A stretch of 64,000 nucleotides of DNA from Bacteroidetes bacterium UBA1312 (GTDB taxonomy: Bacteria > Bacteroidota > Bacteroidia > Chitinophagales > Chitinophagaceae): contig DBTQ01000027.1 in assembly GCA_002307135.1 (NCBI GenBank), positions 252,098 to 316,097 on the forward strand, given 5' to 3'. Both the position numbers and the translations under genes were made by a program. The notes under the pieces are model-generated. The model was not told the DNA's origin, ran no database searches, and worked only from the letters and a program-made list of their open reading frames with translations. Position 1 is the stretch's first letter. Every line of letters begins with the position of its first letter. Shown here piece by piece: positions 25,656 to 34,648 of this stretch.

Positions 25656-26687
25656 ATGAATGTCACTGAACCACTAAATAATGATGATCTTTTGTTTGCA
25701 ATGCAACAAAGAAATCTGGTATATAACTATAATTTTTTAAACTATAGCAATAAAACGGTAAATACAATTGTCACCTATAATCATCCGGATGGATGGGTGT
25801 ATAATGATTCCGGAACAGATGGTGTTATTGGTTTTGATCCAACTACAAATTCGTGTATGATCAAAAAGAGTACAGGTAATAGTGCAATGACCTTTACGCA
25901 AACGATTAATGAATTTCCCCGTTGGAACGATTTATTATTAGGAAAAAGGGTGAGTGCCTGTGCAACCATAACGGTTCCAGGAACATTAAGTAGCGAAGTT
26001 ACATTTTCAATATCTGATGGAAAGAGTATAAGTAGTAAGTCTATATATTTTAATCCCGGCGAGCAAAAAGATATTTATATAAGCCTTGATGTAAGTACAC
26101 TTGCCAACACGCTAAATGTATCAGTTGGGTGTAATACAAGCGGTGTAGTACTATATATTGCCAAAGTCTATGCCAATCTTGGCAATACACCACTTGAAAG
26201 CTTACCCTGTATCGTTGAGGGAACTATTGGTGAGCGCAAGCAATATATGTCAACGGCAGTACCTCCCGCTGTTGAATTATCACTTTGCAACGCAAGTACA
26301 GAACTGTCTGCTTCTTATACCAGATTAAACTCTTTTTTGAATGGGAAATTTGGCTTGGGACCGAATGGCAATTCTTTACTCCCCGACATGAGAGGTTATT
26401 TTAGTCGTGCTTGGGATAATGGGGCTACAACGGATCCTGATGCAGCCAATAGAACCGCATTAGGCCAAGGATCAGTAGTGGGAGATAATGTAGGGACTGT
26501 CGAACAAGATCAATTCAAAGAACATGTGCATCAATTACAATTTGATCTTAGTGGACAAATACCGGCAGGACCATCCGCCGCATTACCGAGTATCAACAAA
26601 GCCCTTACATCCAATACAGGTAAAATAGGAGGATCGGAAACCCGAGGTAAAAACATCTCAGAACTTTACACCATGAAATGGGCTTAA
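25656..26687 (+). CDS. Phage tail-collar-like fibre protein
   Basis: The 343-residue protein ends with the sequence pattern of tail-collar/short tail fibre domains: LLPDMRGYFSRAWDNG, then DPDAANRTALGQGS and GTVEQDQFKEHVH, ending GGSETRGKNISELYTMKWA. The N-terminal ~200 residues are beta-rich and carbohydrate-binding-like (YNYNFLNYS, GWVYNDSG, SISDGKSISSKSIYF), without a signal peptide. No other phage structural gene is nearby, so it may belong to a secreted or contractile particle, or to an adhesin adapted from a phage fibre. It follows the RhiA paralogues by 56 bp. Confidence 0.65.
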   Translation: MNVTEPLNNDDLLFAMQQRNLVYNYNFLNYSNKTVNTIVTYNHPDGWVYNDSGTDGVIGFDPTTNSCMIKKSTGNSAMTFTQTINEFPRWNDLLLGKRVSACATITVPGTLSSEVTFSISDGKSISSKSIYFNPGEQKDIYISLDVSTLANTLNVSVGCNTSGVVLYIAKVYANLGNTPLESLPCIVEGTIGERKQYMSTAVPPAVELSLCNASTELSASYTRLNSFLNGKFGLGPNGNSLLPDMRGYFSRAWDNGATTDPDAANRTALGQGSVVGDNVGTVEQDQFKEHVHQLQFDLSGQIPAGPSAALPSINKALTSNTGKIGGSETRGKNISELYTMKWA

Positions 26688-26718
26688 ATAATATTATTCA
26701 CCCAATAATTAAACTATA

Positions 26719-27675
26719 ATGAAAAAAATAGACATTTCATTTACGTTGTCTCCAGAGTATAAAAATCAATTTGTAGCTATTCAAAAAACTGAATTTAGTT
26801 TAAGCTTCGAATTACAAAATGGAAAGCATAGAATAGAAACCACTCCAATTGATATTGGCAGGCTTATGTATTTTAATAATTCGGTTCTACAAGCTCAACT
26901 TTCCTTTTCTTATGAATTTGACGCAGAGCATAAAATTCTTACCGTAGGTGGGACAGGTTATGCTACTAAAGATTCTATGCATTTAACGACCTTCCCAAAA
27001 GGAACTGTTGAATATTGCCATCAAGACTATTTACATTGTACAATCGATGATGAGGGTAGCAAGTATAATGCTAATTGGAATTATACTACTCAGATGACTC
27101 CTAACCTTGAAGAGCTTTTCATAGCGATAATAAAGAACGCTAATGATACTTTAATTGAAACAATTAAACAACAAGAGGGGTTAACTATCCGAGTTAAAAC
27201 CGATCCTCCCAAATTGTCTCCAGAAGATTATTCAAATATGCTGACTGTTTACAAAGAGAATAAATTTGTAAGCATGTATGACCCCAATACAGATTATGGA
27301 GATTCGTATTCCATAATATCAATAGAGTCCATTTGGGGAGGGATTGTGACCTTTACTTATGGAGAGAACTTCGCAAATGTAATAGGAAGTACTCCAGATC
27401 CCCATATAGCAGGAAAGTCGTGGATTAGATTGTGGGAGGATCAATATGGTATAGCCACAACTTGTACTTCTCTAAACTACAACAACTTTGTATGTAATGT
27501 TAGTTCTGGTCTAGTAGGCGGTCATATTATTTTAGGAACGGTTGCAAAAGTAATGCCCGCAGGATCGGATGTTTATATAATGCCAATTTGCACAGCCCAC
27601 AACAACAATGACAATGTATATATGGCAGCACTACAATATCTTGGAGGAATTTGGCTGAAGAATTATTTGAACTAA
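26719..27675 (+). CDS. Unknown protein of the RhiA/collar cluster
   Basis: A 318-residue protein, no signal peptide, no membrane helix. The N-terminal half looks beta-rich (LSFELQNGKHRIETTPIDIGRLMYF, AQLSFSYEFDAEHKILTVGG). A helical middle (LEELFIAIIKNANDTLIETIKQQEG) separates it from a C-terminal half with SYSIISIESIWGGIVTF and VGGHIILGTVAKVMPAGSDVYIMP, perhaps a second beta domain that could be carbohydrate-binding. I do not recognise a family. It starts 31 bp after the collar gene, so it is probably co-transcribed. Confidence 0.5.
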   Translation: MKKIDISFTLSPEYKNQFVAIQKTEFSLSFELQNGKHRIETTPIDIGRLMYFNNSVLQAQLSFSYEFDAEHKILTVGGTGYATKDSMHLTTFPKGTVEYCHQDYLHCTIDDEGSKYNANWNYTTQMTPNLEELFIAIIKNANDTLIETIKQQEGLTIRVKTDPPKLSPEDYSNMLTVYKENKFVSMYDPNTDYGDSYSIISIESIWGGIVTFTYGENFANVIGSTPDPHIAGKSWIRLWEDQYGIATTCTSLNYNNFVCNVSSGLVGGHIILGTVAKVMPAGSDVYIMPICTAHNNNDNVYMAALQYLGGIWLKNYLN

Positions 27676-27930
27676 TAGTTAAATATGATCAGTTAATAAT
27701 AAACTAGGATAATCCGATTTCTATTCATAACGAGGTGACATAAACCTTATCCTGAAAGAGATTTATCTGAAAATCGGGCTTAATGATTGTATAATAACTA
27801 CATTTCTATGGCGACAAATCGCTGCTATCCAAACATATTTTACCATTGAATGCTATAAAGACAATAAATCAATACAGGGAAGCCGAAAACTGTTGAGAGT
27901 AGGCAATTTAACCAATAAAAAAATATAATT
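27676..27930. other. Spacer between cluster genes
   Basis: About 255 bp; no supported gene. The last 50 nt before the next gene are A-rich. Confidence 0.35.
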
Positions 27931-28617
27931 ATGCCTAACATTAGTTTAATTACACTAGTCGGAATACCAGGAGTCAATCAGGCTGCAATGACACAAAATA
28001 ATCCTAATGCTTGTGGTGCCTATGCAATAATAGGCGCTGCAGGTGCATTCGGCATTTTCCCAAGAATAGCCAACCTTGCGTATGCCAATGCAGGACCACA
28101 GGTAGTGAACAATAATGCGATGACCGCGTTGCCTAATACGTATCATCAATTAAGTGCAGCAGCCTACACTATTACAGGGATCCTAAACGATAATATGGCT
28201 GCAATTCCAGTCGTTCCTGAACTACTTGCCGCAGGCAATGTGTATAATTCGCCGGCAGCCATGGCTCAAGTAGCAATAGATTTGGGCAGACCAGCGCCAC
28301 ACATCAATGCACAACCATTTGGCTTTGCAAACTTGAATGCATTATACCCTGGCGAACGAGCGAGGTGTGTTGGTGTAGTTGGTGCAGGGAATGTTAATGT
28401 GGCTGCAGGAGCTTATGCGGCTCCAGGTCTTAACCAAACTCATGTAGTTTGTGTACAGGTAGTTGGTGGTGGTTTGCATTGGGTAGCACAAGGGAGCAAC
28501 GGTCTATTCTACGATCCAGCCGACGGAAGCTTAAATAATAATTGGGCACCCGTAAATACAGGAGATCCAATGGGTCCAAATTATGCTTTTGCAGGATTAT
28601 GGGTGGTGATCAGTTAA
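27931..28617 (+). CDS. Possible papain-fold cysteine peptidase-like protein
   Basis: The 228-residue protein, Ala- and Asn-rich, has no signal peptide. Two segments are compatible with a papain-like catalytic pair: NPNACGAYAIIGAAGAFG (Cys28, preceded by Asn as in many such active sites) and GGGLHWVAQGSNGLFYDPADGS, with a His followed by a DPADG. A fold assignment from two motifs is tentative; a binding-only relative is possible. It closes the RhiA-like cluster and is followed by a strong terminator, suggesting the cluster ends here. Confidence 0.45.
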   Translation: MPNISLITLVGIPGVNQAAMTQNNPNACGAYAIIGAAGAFGIFPRIANLAYANAGPQVVNNNAMTALPNTYHQLSAAAYTITGILNDNMAAIPVVPELLAAGNVYNSPAAMAQVAIDLGRPAPHINAQPFGFANLNALYPGERARCVGVVGAGNVNVAAGAYAAPGLNQTHVVCVQVVGGGLHWVAQGSNGLFYDPADGSLNNNWAPVNTGDPMGPNYAFAGLWVVIS

Positions 28618-28642
28618 TACCGCTAACACACTGCTCAATATA

Positions 28643-28685
28643 AAAAAGTAGCATCCTAAGCATTATGCCCAGGATGCTACTTTTT
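28643..28685. terminator. Bidirectional intrinsic terminator
   Basis: A perfect 15-bp stem, AAAAAGTAGCATCCT (28643-28657) with its complement at 28671-28685, 13-nt loop. It lies between convergent genes (papain-like gene and subtilase). Confidence 0.85.
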
Positions 28686-28711
28686 ACATCTCTAAATAGG
28701 AATGTCAAAAA

Positions 28712-30967
28712 TTATTGTACCAACATTTTAAATGTAATATTGCCCTGTGTAGCCGAGCTAACCTTTGTAAAATAAAGTCCTTTAGGCATAGTGCTAATAT
28801 CCAGGACTGTAGTATTACTCCCCATGTTCACCTTCCAATATTGAACGAATATTTGCTTACCTGTCATATCCAATATTTCAAGTTGAAGCATTTCATTTTG
28901 TTTGCTTATAAAATCAATGGTACATATTCCAGTATTAGGATTGGGAGATAAACGGCAGTCAATAGGAGCTATACCTCCGGAACTAGTAATACCCAAAGAA
29001 GTAATCGCTTTATTTACTGCAGCGAAAGCATTAATCTTCCCATATCCCCAGAGATTGCTACCAGTAGGAGTTGCAGCACCTGTATAAGTATCGTGAATGG
29101 CTGTTGTTTTTAAAATGTCCATAACCTTTGCCGGATCAAGATTCGGATTAGCTTCCAGCATCAATGCCACTATACCAGCAGTAACCGGCGATGCCATTGA
29201 AGTTCCTGTTAGCATTGCGTAATAATAATCTTTCGTATCAACAGGATTGTGATAAACTGCCACAGAGCTGCTGTAATTACTGCCGGTTGGTGTATAAGAA
29301 GAATCGAAAGAGCTAACTGCCGAACCAACCATTAAACCTGGAGCAGCAATATCAGGTTTTGTGCGATTATCTGCTGTCGGGCCTTTACTTGAATATGGCG
29401 CTCTTCTTGCCAATGCGACATACGAAGTATAACTAACACCCGCACCCGCCAGATTAGTAAAATTAACTTTCGACGCAAATGAAGCTACAGCTATAGCGGA
29501 CTTTGTTGCAGCAATATCGCTAGCGGTCATATCGGAATTTCCATTCAATGCATAAGGTAGTCCAGATGCAAAACTACCATAATAACCTATAGTTTTCTGC
29601 ACGTAGCCAGTCCACATATTGACATTACCATCCGTTGCTTTCACTGTTAACAGAATACCATTTTTGGATTTTTGTTCAAACCGAAAAAACATCCTAGGCT
29701 TATTGTTGAAAGTCGCCGAATCAGGAACAACGTCCACAAAACAAGTATCTCCATCCGAACCCACAAGCGAAAAATTATGTACCGTATTATCAAGGCAAAT
29801 AAATCCGGTACTAGTTCCGGCAGTCAAACCATTATAGAGGGTTACACTTATACAAAACTTCTTTGAGCTATCACCCCACACATCCACCCATGTTTTATTG
29901 AGTCCTGTTGACATGGTTAGTGCCGTTTTAACGACGGTATCCGTAGCTGTAAAACTTTTATTGAAATGAATAATATCCGTACCATTATTGCCTGCTGCAC
30001 AAACAAATATTTTACCTTTACCTGTAAGTGCATCACAAGCTTCACTAAATAATGAAGTACCATCATGTGATCCAACAGCACTACCCCAACTCAAATTTAC
30101 GACTGAAGGTTTGCTCACACTTGCTGCATAAGTATATACATAACTCATTCCATCAATAATATCTGAAATACCGGTATTGATCCACTCTGTTGAATCCGGC
30201 GTTATTCCTACCAATACTAAATCACTCTCAAAAGCGATCCCTCTGTAAAGTCTATTGTCAACACTACCAAATCCACTACCTGCAGCTATTCCGGCCACAT
30301 GTGTTGCATGAGAAAATTGGCTCAAATCTGTTCCTTTAGATTTTATACTTGTGGAATCAATCATTTCATTGCCAAATGCAAAACCCGCAGGTGGGGTACC
30401 CATTGTCTTTTGTTCCCAAACCTTTTTGATACGCCATTTACTTCCCAGTGTATCGCGCAATGTGGGATGATTATAATCAAAACCTGCATCAATAATACCG
30501 ACCACTACATTTTTACCAGTATAAGCCATGGGCAACGGTGCACTGCCATTGTGTACAGAATCCGTACGCGTAACAGTCCTTACCGCGTCCAGATTTTTTA
30601 TTATTGGTTCATCCAGTTCAATATAATTCAGGCTAGGTAATTTAATAAAGTTATCCAACTGTGCAACAGGAATAGCAACCGTCCATACCCTACCCGCTTT
30701 TGTACCAATTTTCACACCTATATTTTCGAAATCAGCCACTACCGCTGTAGGTTTGACCCTCACCATGGCACTCAAATAATAATTTCCGGCAGCGTCTCTT
30801 TTATAAACATATTGTTTGGGTAATTCATTATTATTCGTTTTTTGACGATCGGCAAGGAACAGTCTTGTAAGAGGAGATAGCTTAGCCTGTTGTGCGGTCG
30901 TATTTGACTGAGCAAAACTGTAAGTACTCGCAACAACAAAGAGGAATGTAAAAAAGTTCAACTTCAT
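28712..30967 (-). CDS. Secreted subtilisin-family (S8) protease with T9SS C-terminal domain
   Basis: From ATG 30967 the 751-residue protein starts MKLNFFTFLFVVASTYSFAQ, a signal peptide with cleavage after AQ; the longer frame is rejected for that reason. The catalytic triad is visible: Asp in VVGIIDAGFDYNHP, His in FSHATHVAGIAAGSG, Ser in GTSMASPVTAGIVAL, with a large insertion between His and Ser. The last ~80 residues (RLSPNPNTGICTIDF, then LEILDMTGKQIF and DISTMPKGLYFTKV) are a type IX secretion sorting domain. It is therefore predicted to be exported across the outer membrane. Confidence 0.92.
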   Translation of the reverse strand: MKLNFFTFLFVVASTYSFAQSNTTAQQAKLSPLTRLFLADRQKTNNNELPKQYVYKRDAAGNYYLSAMVRVKPTAVVADFENIGVKIGTKAGRVWTVAIPVAQLDNFIKLPSLNYIELDEPIIKNLDAVRTVTRTDSVHNGSAPLPMAYTGKNVVVGIIDAGFDYNHPTLRDTLGSKWRIKKVWEQKTMGTPPAGFAFGNEMIDSTSIKSKGTDLSQFSHATHVAGIAAGSGFGSVDNRLYRGIAFESDLVLVGITPDSTEWINTGISDIIDGMSYVYTYAASVSKPSVVNLSWGSAVGSHDGTSLFSEACDALTGKGKIFVCAAGNNGTDIIHFNKSFTATDTVVKTALTMSTGLNKTWVDVWGDSSKKFCISVTLYNGLTAGTSTGFICLDNTVHNFSLVGSDGDTCFVDVVPDSATFNNKPRMFFRFEQKSKNGILLTVKATDGNVNMWTGYVQKTIGYYGSFASGLPYALNGNSDMTASDIAATKSAIAVASFASKVNFTNLAGAGVSYTSYVALARRAPYSSKGPTADNRTKPDIAAPGLMVGSAVSSFDSSYTPTGSNYSSSVAVYHNPVDTKDYYYAMLTGTSMASPVTAGIVALMLEANPNLDPAKVMDILKTTAIHDTYTGAATPTGSNLWGYGKINAFAAVNKAITSLGITSSGGIAPIDCRLSPNPNTGICTIDFISKQNEMLQLEILDMTGKQIFVQYWKVNMGSNTTVLDISTMPKGLYFTKVSSATQGNITFKMLVQ

Positions 30968-31139
30968 AACAAAAAATTTGAATACCAATTTCGGTAATAC
31001 AAGTTTAATCATTTTATGGGAGAAAGAAAATTATCAAGACATTGTGTGACATATTAATTATACTATTACCCATGCAAGGTTTGCCTAGCTCAAAGATAAA
31101 ACACAAAAAGGCGACATTTCTTTGATTCAATAATTTTCC

Positions 31140-31147
31140 TACCTTTG
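31140..31147 (+). promoter_or_regulatory. -7 box close to the start of the CNNM/CBS gene
   Basis: TACCTTTG, only 7 nt before the ATG at 31155, with TTTC 19 nt upstream. The transcript may be leaderless or nearly so. Confidence 0.4.
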
Positions 31148-31154
31148 AGAGCGT

Positions 31155-32438
31155 ATGGACACACACCTGATACTTTACATTGTCGGATGTATATTAATGA
31201 TAGCATTTTTTGCAGGCACCGAAATAGCATTTGTTTCGGCGAATAAGCTAAATATTGAACTTAAGAAAAAACAAGGCACACTTACTGGAAAAATATTAGG
31301 TCGTTTCTCCAACAATCCTGAAGAATTTATCGGAACCAGTCTTATTGGTGTCAACATTCTGCTCGTTATTTACGGGTTGAAGATGACACAACTAACGGAG
31401 CCATTTCTCAATCAATTACTGGAACCATTAGGGCATTATTTTGGTCACAATGCATTTGAGTACGTGCGTTTGTTCGCGGATACGGTCATTGCAACAATCA
31501 TCATTTTAATTTTAGCGGAGTTTTTACCCAAGGTCATTTTCAAAACAAAAGCGGAAACTTTATTGACTGTTTTTGCTTTGCCCATGCAGCTGACTTATTA
31601 TTTGCTGTACCCGCTTGCTAAAATATTTGTAGCGATTTCAGAATTTATCCTAAAATATCTGTTCAATGTTTCTATAAAAAATACAAAAGACGTTTTTAGT
31701 CGGATAGATCTGGAACATTTTGTAAAACAAAGCCTTCATGGTCACGAAAGTGATAGCAATGAAGTAAACACCGAACTATTTGAAAATGCACTTTACCTCG
31801 TAAATGTAAAAGTGCGTAAGTGTATGATCCCCCGAAATGAAGTTGAGTCTGTAGAGCTACACACTTCTATTGCTGAGGTTCGTCAAAAATTCATTGACAC
31901 CAAACTATCTAAAATCCTTGTTTACGAAGGAAATATTGATAATATCCTAGGCTACTTACACCACCTAGATCTGAATAGAAAACCCGCAGATATTCAATCG
32001 GTATTACATAGTATCACCCCTGTTCCCGAAGCTATGAGTGCTGTAGATTTGATGAATAAATTTACGCGCGACAGAAAAAGTATTGCCTGGGTAATAGATG
32101 AATTTGGTGGCACAGCAGGAATCGTAACTATGGAAGATGTATTAGAACAAATCTTCGGCGATATCAATGATGAGTATGACGAGGCCGAGTATGTGGAACA
32201 ACAATTATCTGAAAATGAATATATATTTTCAGGACGCCTAGAGATTGATTATCTCAACGAGAAATATGATTTAAATTTACCGGCTGATCAATCAGAAACC
32301 CTATCCGGTTTTATCATCGCCATGCATGAAACCATACCAAAACTTAATGATCAAATCATTATCGACAATTATCAATTCAACATTTTGATGGTAGGTGACA
32401 CTCGAATTGAAACTGTGAAAATGGTCGTAATGAGTTAG
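31155..32438 (+). CDS. CNNM/CBS membrane protein (hemolysin family, CorC/GldE-like)
   Basis: The 427-residue protein has an N-terminal CNNM (DUF21) domain with four membrane segments (starting LILYIVGCILMIAFFAGTEIAFVSANK), a paired CBS region (VRKCMIPRNEVESVELHTSIAEVRQKF, then FGGTAGIVTMEDVLEQIFGDINDEYD) and a C-terminal CorC_HlyC/transporter-associated domain. It could be a magnesium/cobalt exporter accessory; in gliding Bacteroidota the relative GldE is of this type, but no gld neighbours are here. Confidence 0.85.
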   Translation: MDTHLILYIVGCILMIAFFAGTEIAFVSANKLNIELKKKQGTLTGKILGRFSNNPEEFIGTSLIGVNILLVIYGLKMTQLTEPFLNQLLEPLGHYFGHNAFEYVRLFADTVIATIIILILAEFLPKVIFKTKAETLLTVFALPMQLTYYLLYPLAKIFVAISEFILKYLFNVSIKNTKDVFSRIDLEHFVKQSLHGHESDSNEVNTELFENALYLVNVKVRKCMIPRNEVESVELHTSIAEVRQKFIDTKLSKILVYEGNIDNILGYLHHLDLNRKPADIQSVLHSITPVPEAMSAVDLMNKFTRDRKSIAWVIDEFGGTAGIVTMEDVLEQIFGDINDEYDEAEYVEQQLSENEYIFSGRLEIDYLNEKYDLNLPADQSETLSGFIIAMHETIPKLNDQIIIDNYQFNILMVGDTRIETVKMVVMS

Positions 32439-32532
32439 GTTTGGATTAAAATATTTAAACAATACCAATTGAACAGGCCAATAAAATAAACGAATTATAG
32501 CCTGGTTTTGTAACTAGATAAAATTAAAAACA

Positions 32533-33060
32533 ATGGCAGTATTAGCACCACTCAATCTCCACAAATGGATAGAAGATAATCGTCACCTGCTTAAGCCTCC
32601 GGTTGGCAACGCTACAATATATCACCATGCAAAAGACTTTATAGTAATGATTGTTGGAGGCCCCAACAATAGAAAAGATTTTCATTTTAATGAAAGCGAA
32701 GAATTATTCTATCAATTAGAAGGAGATATAGTTGTCCGTATTCACGACGAAGGCGTGATAAAAGATATTGAAATTAAAGAAGGGGAAATGTTTTTATTAC
32801 CCGGCAAGGTGCCACACTCTCCGCAACGCGGCCCCAATACAGTAGGATTGGTTGTAGAAAAAGTAAGAGCATCAACCGAACAGGATGCATTTCTATGGTT
32901 TTGCGAAAATTGCCACGAAAAACTATATGAAGAATTTTTAAACATGACCGACATTGTAACACAATTACCACCAATAATGGCTGGATTCTATTCGGATGAA
33001 CACAAAAGGACTTGCAAAAAATGTGGTACAATAATGGAAATTCCTGTACCAAAAAAATAG
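32533..33060 (+). CDS. nbaC: 3-hydroxyanthranilate 3,4-dioxygenase
   Basis: Opens the 3-hydroxyanthranilate ring to the quinolinate precursor in the kynurenine pathway. The 175-residue cupin has the iron ligands expected in KDFHFNESEELFYQLEGD (His-x5-Glu-Glu) and PHSPQRGPNTVGLVVEKVR. The C-terminal rubredoxin-like site is CENC and CKKCG, as in the bacterial forms. Iron-dependent. Other kynurenine genes are absent nearby. Confidence 0.9.
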   Translation: MAVLAPLNLHKWIEDNRHLLKPPVGNATIYHHAKDFIVMIVGGPNNRKDFHFNESEELFYQLEGDIVVRIHDEGVIKDIEIKEGEMFLLPGKVPHSPQRGPNTVGLVVEKVRASTEQDAFLWFCENCHEKLYEEFLNMTDIVTQLPPIMAGFYSDEHKRTCKKCGTIMEIPVPKK

Positions 33061-33151
33061 TTCGGTTATCAAAAATATAAGAATTATTCAAAGCCTTCTA
33101 ATTTTTCAAAACAAACATTTATCTTCGCACATCCTTAAAATATAACACAAA

Positions 33152-33448
33152 ATGTCGCACGATACGCACAACCACCACCAATCACACAATGACAAACCTG
33201 TCTTAGAGTTCAAAACAGGTATTTTTTTCGTATTGATACTTGCAGGTCTTTTTTTAGCAGGTATTGCATTTGCAAAAGCAATGGGCGGAGATGAAGAAAA
33301 CGGTCATGGTGGTGCACACCATACCGAAGCGGCGGCACACGAAGCTGGTGCTACTACTCATGAAGCAAACAAACACGAAGAGCAGAGTACAGCTCCAGCT
33401 GAAGAAGGACATGCACATGATGCAGCTCCAGCCGAACAACATCATTAA
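33152..33448 (+). CDS. Small His-rich membrane protein
   Basis: A 98-residue protein with one membrane helix (about 23-43, FFVLILAGLFLAGIAFA) and flanking tails: an N-terminal HDTHNHHQSH and a C-terminal His/Glu/Ala-rich tail with repeated HE, HEA and GHAHDA units ending HH. Such composition suggests metal binding (zinc, nickel or copper) outside the membrane, but no family is recognised. Confidence 0.5.
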   Translation: MSHDTHNHHQSHNDKPVLEFKTGIFFVLILAGLFLAGIAFAKAMGGDEENGHGGAHHTEAAAHEAGATTHEANKHEEQSTAPAEEGHAHDAAPAEQHH

Positions 33449-33552
33449 TCTGTGTTAATCACAAAAAATATTGATAAAAAACTTCAACAAGCAATGCCTC
33501 AAAAGCATTGCTTTCTTTTCATCGGTATATAAGAACAGGAGTATTTTGGATT

Positions 33553-34533
33553 ATGGAACAAAAGAACACTATTGTTGTAACAGGTGCCGCAGGTTTTATC
33601 GGCAGCTGTTTGGTAGCAAAGCTTAATGAACAAGGCTACAATAATCTCATTTTAGTCGATCATTTTTCGGACGAAAAAAAATTAGCCAATCTTCAACATA
33701 AAAAATATGCCCAAAAAATACACCGCGACCAATTTTTCGAATGGCTGAATAAACATCCCAATACAGTCGATTATATTTTCCATCTTGGAGCACGAACTGA
33801 TACTACAGAAATGGACTATGAAGTTCACCGAAAATGGAATCTCGATTATTCCAAAAATCTTTGGGAAATGTCTGTGGAGCAGCACATACCCTTAGTATAT
33901 GCATCTTCTGCCGCTACTTATGGTAATGGTGAATGGGGCTATAAAGACGATAATGAATTGTCTGAAAAATTGGTTCCACTCAATCCTTATGGACGCTCCA
34001 AAAATGAATTTGACATTTGGGCATTACAGCAAAAAAAGAAGCCTCCATTTTGGGCAGGTGCAAAGTTTTTTAATGTTTATGGTCCAAATGAATTTCATAA
34101 AGGAAGAATGGCATCGGTTATTTTTCATGCCTATTATCAAATAAAAAAAACAGGTTCAGTAAAATTATTCCGCTCACATCATCCCGATTATAAAGATGGG
34201 GAACAACTTCGTGATTTTATCTATGTTCAGGATATCATTAATATCTGTACTTGGCTCATGCAAAAACAACCGGAAAATGGATTGTATAATGCCGGTACTG
34301 GAAAAGCGCGTTCATTCAACGATTTGGTAACAGCTATTTTCAATACACTTTCCTTGCCAGTAAAAATTGAATATATTGATACTCCTCTCGACATCCGGGA
34401 TAAATACCAATATTTTACAGAAGCCGATATGTCCAAAATCAAAAAGGCCGGCTTTGATATTCCATTTGTGTCTTTAGAGGCTGGTGTGCAAGAATATGTA
34501 AGTAAATATTTACAACACGATCTGTATATTTAA
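33553..34533 (+). CDS. hldD: ADP-glycero-manno-heptose 6-epimerase
   Basis: NADP-dependent epimerase that makes ADP-L-glycero-D-manno-heptose for lipopolysaccharide core. From ATG 33553 the protein has 326 residues (the frame from 33508 starts in untranslated sequence). The Rossmann motif is VVTGAAGFIGSCLVAKLNEQGY; the SDR catalytic Ser-Tyr-Lys is seen in YASSAATYGNG (Ser-Ser-Ala) and LNPYGRSKNEFD (Tyr-x3-Lys). The segment KFFNVYGPNEFHKGRMASV is HldD-like. The rest of the heptose pathway is not adjacent. Confidence 0.88.
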   Translation: MEQKNTIVVTGAAGFIGSCLVAKLNEQGYNNLILVDHFSDEKKLANLQHKKYAQKIHRDQFFEWLNKHPNTVDYIFHLGARTDTTEMDYEVHRKWNLDYSKNLWEMSVEQHIPLVYASSAATYGNGEWGYKDDNELSEKLVPLNPYGRSKNEFDIWALQQKKKPPFWAGAKFFNVYGPNEFHKGRMASVIFHAYYQIKKTGSVKLFRSHHPDYKDGEQLRDFIYVQDIINICTWLMQKQPENGLYNAGTGKARSFNDLVTAIFNTLSLPVKIEYIDTPLDIRDKYQYFTEADMSKIKKAGFDIPFVSLEAGVQEYVSKYLQHDLYI

Positions 34534-34648
34534 TACAAGACAAAAAGTTTATTGAACAGACCATTAAACTTTTGAACAAACATTTTGTCGAAGCCAAAGC
34601 TTATAAATCAGGCATCTTCCGTTCCTCCCAATAATGACCTCAACCACT

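Noticed and set aside
25656..26687. Diversity-generating retroelement target
   Set aside because: A fibre-like C-terminus prompted a check, but no reverse transcriptase or template repeat is visible nearby.
33254..33458. Frames overlapping the His-rich gene
   Set aside because: Low-complexity shadows of the His/Glu-rich coding sequence.
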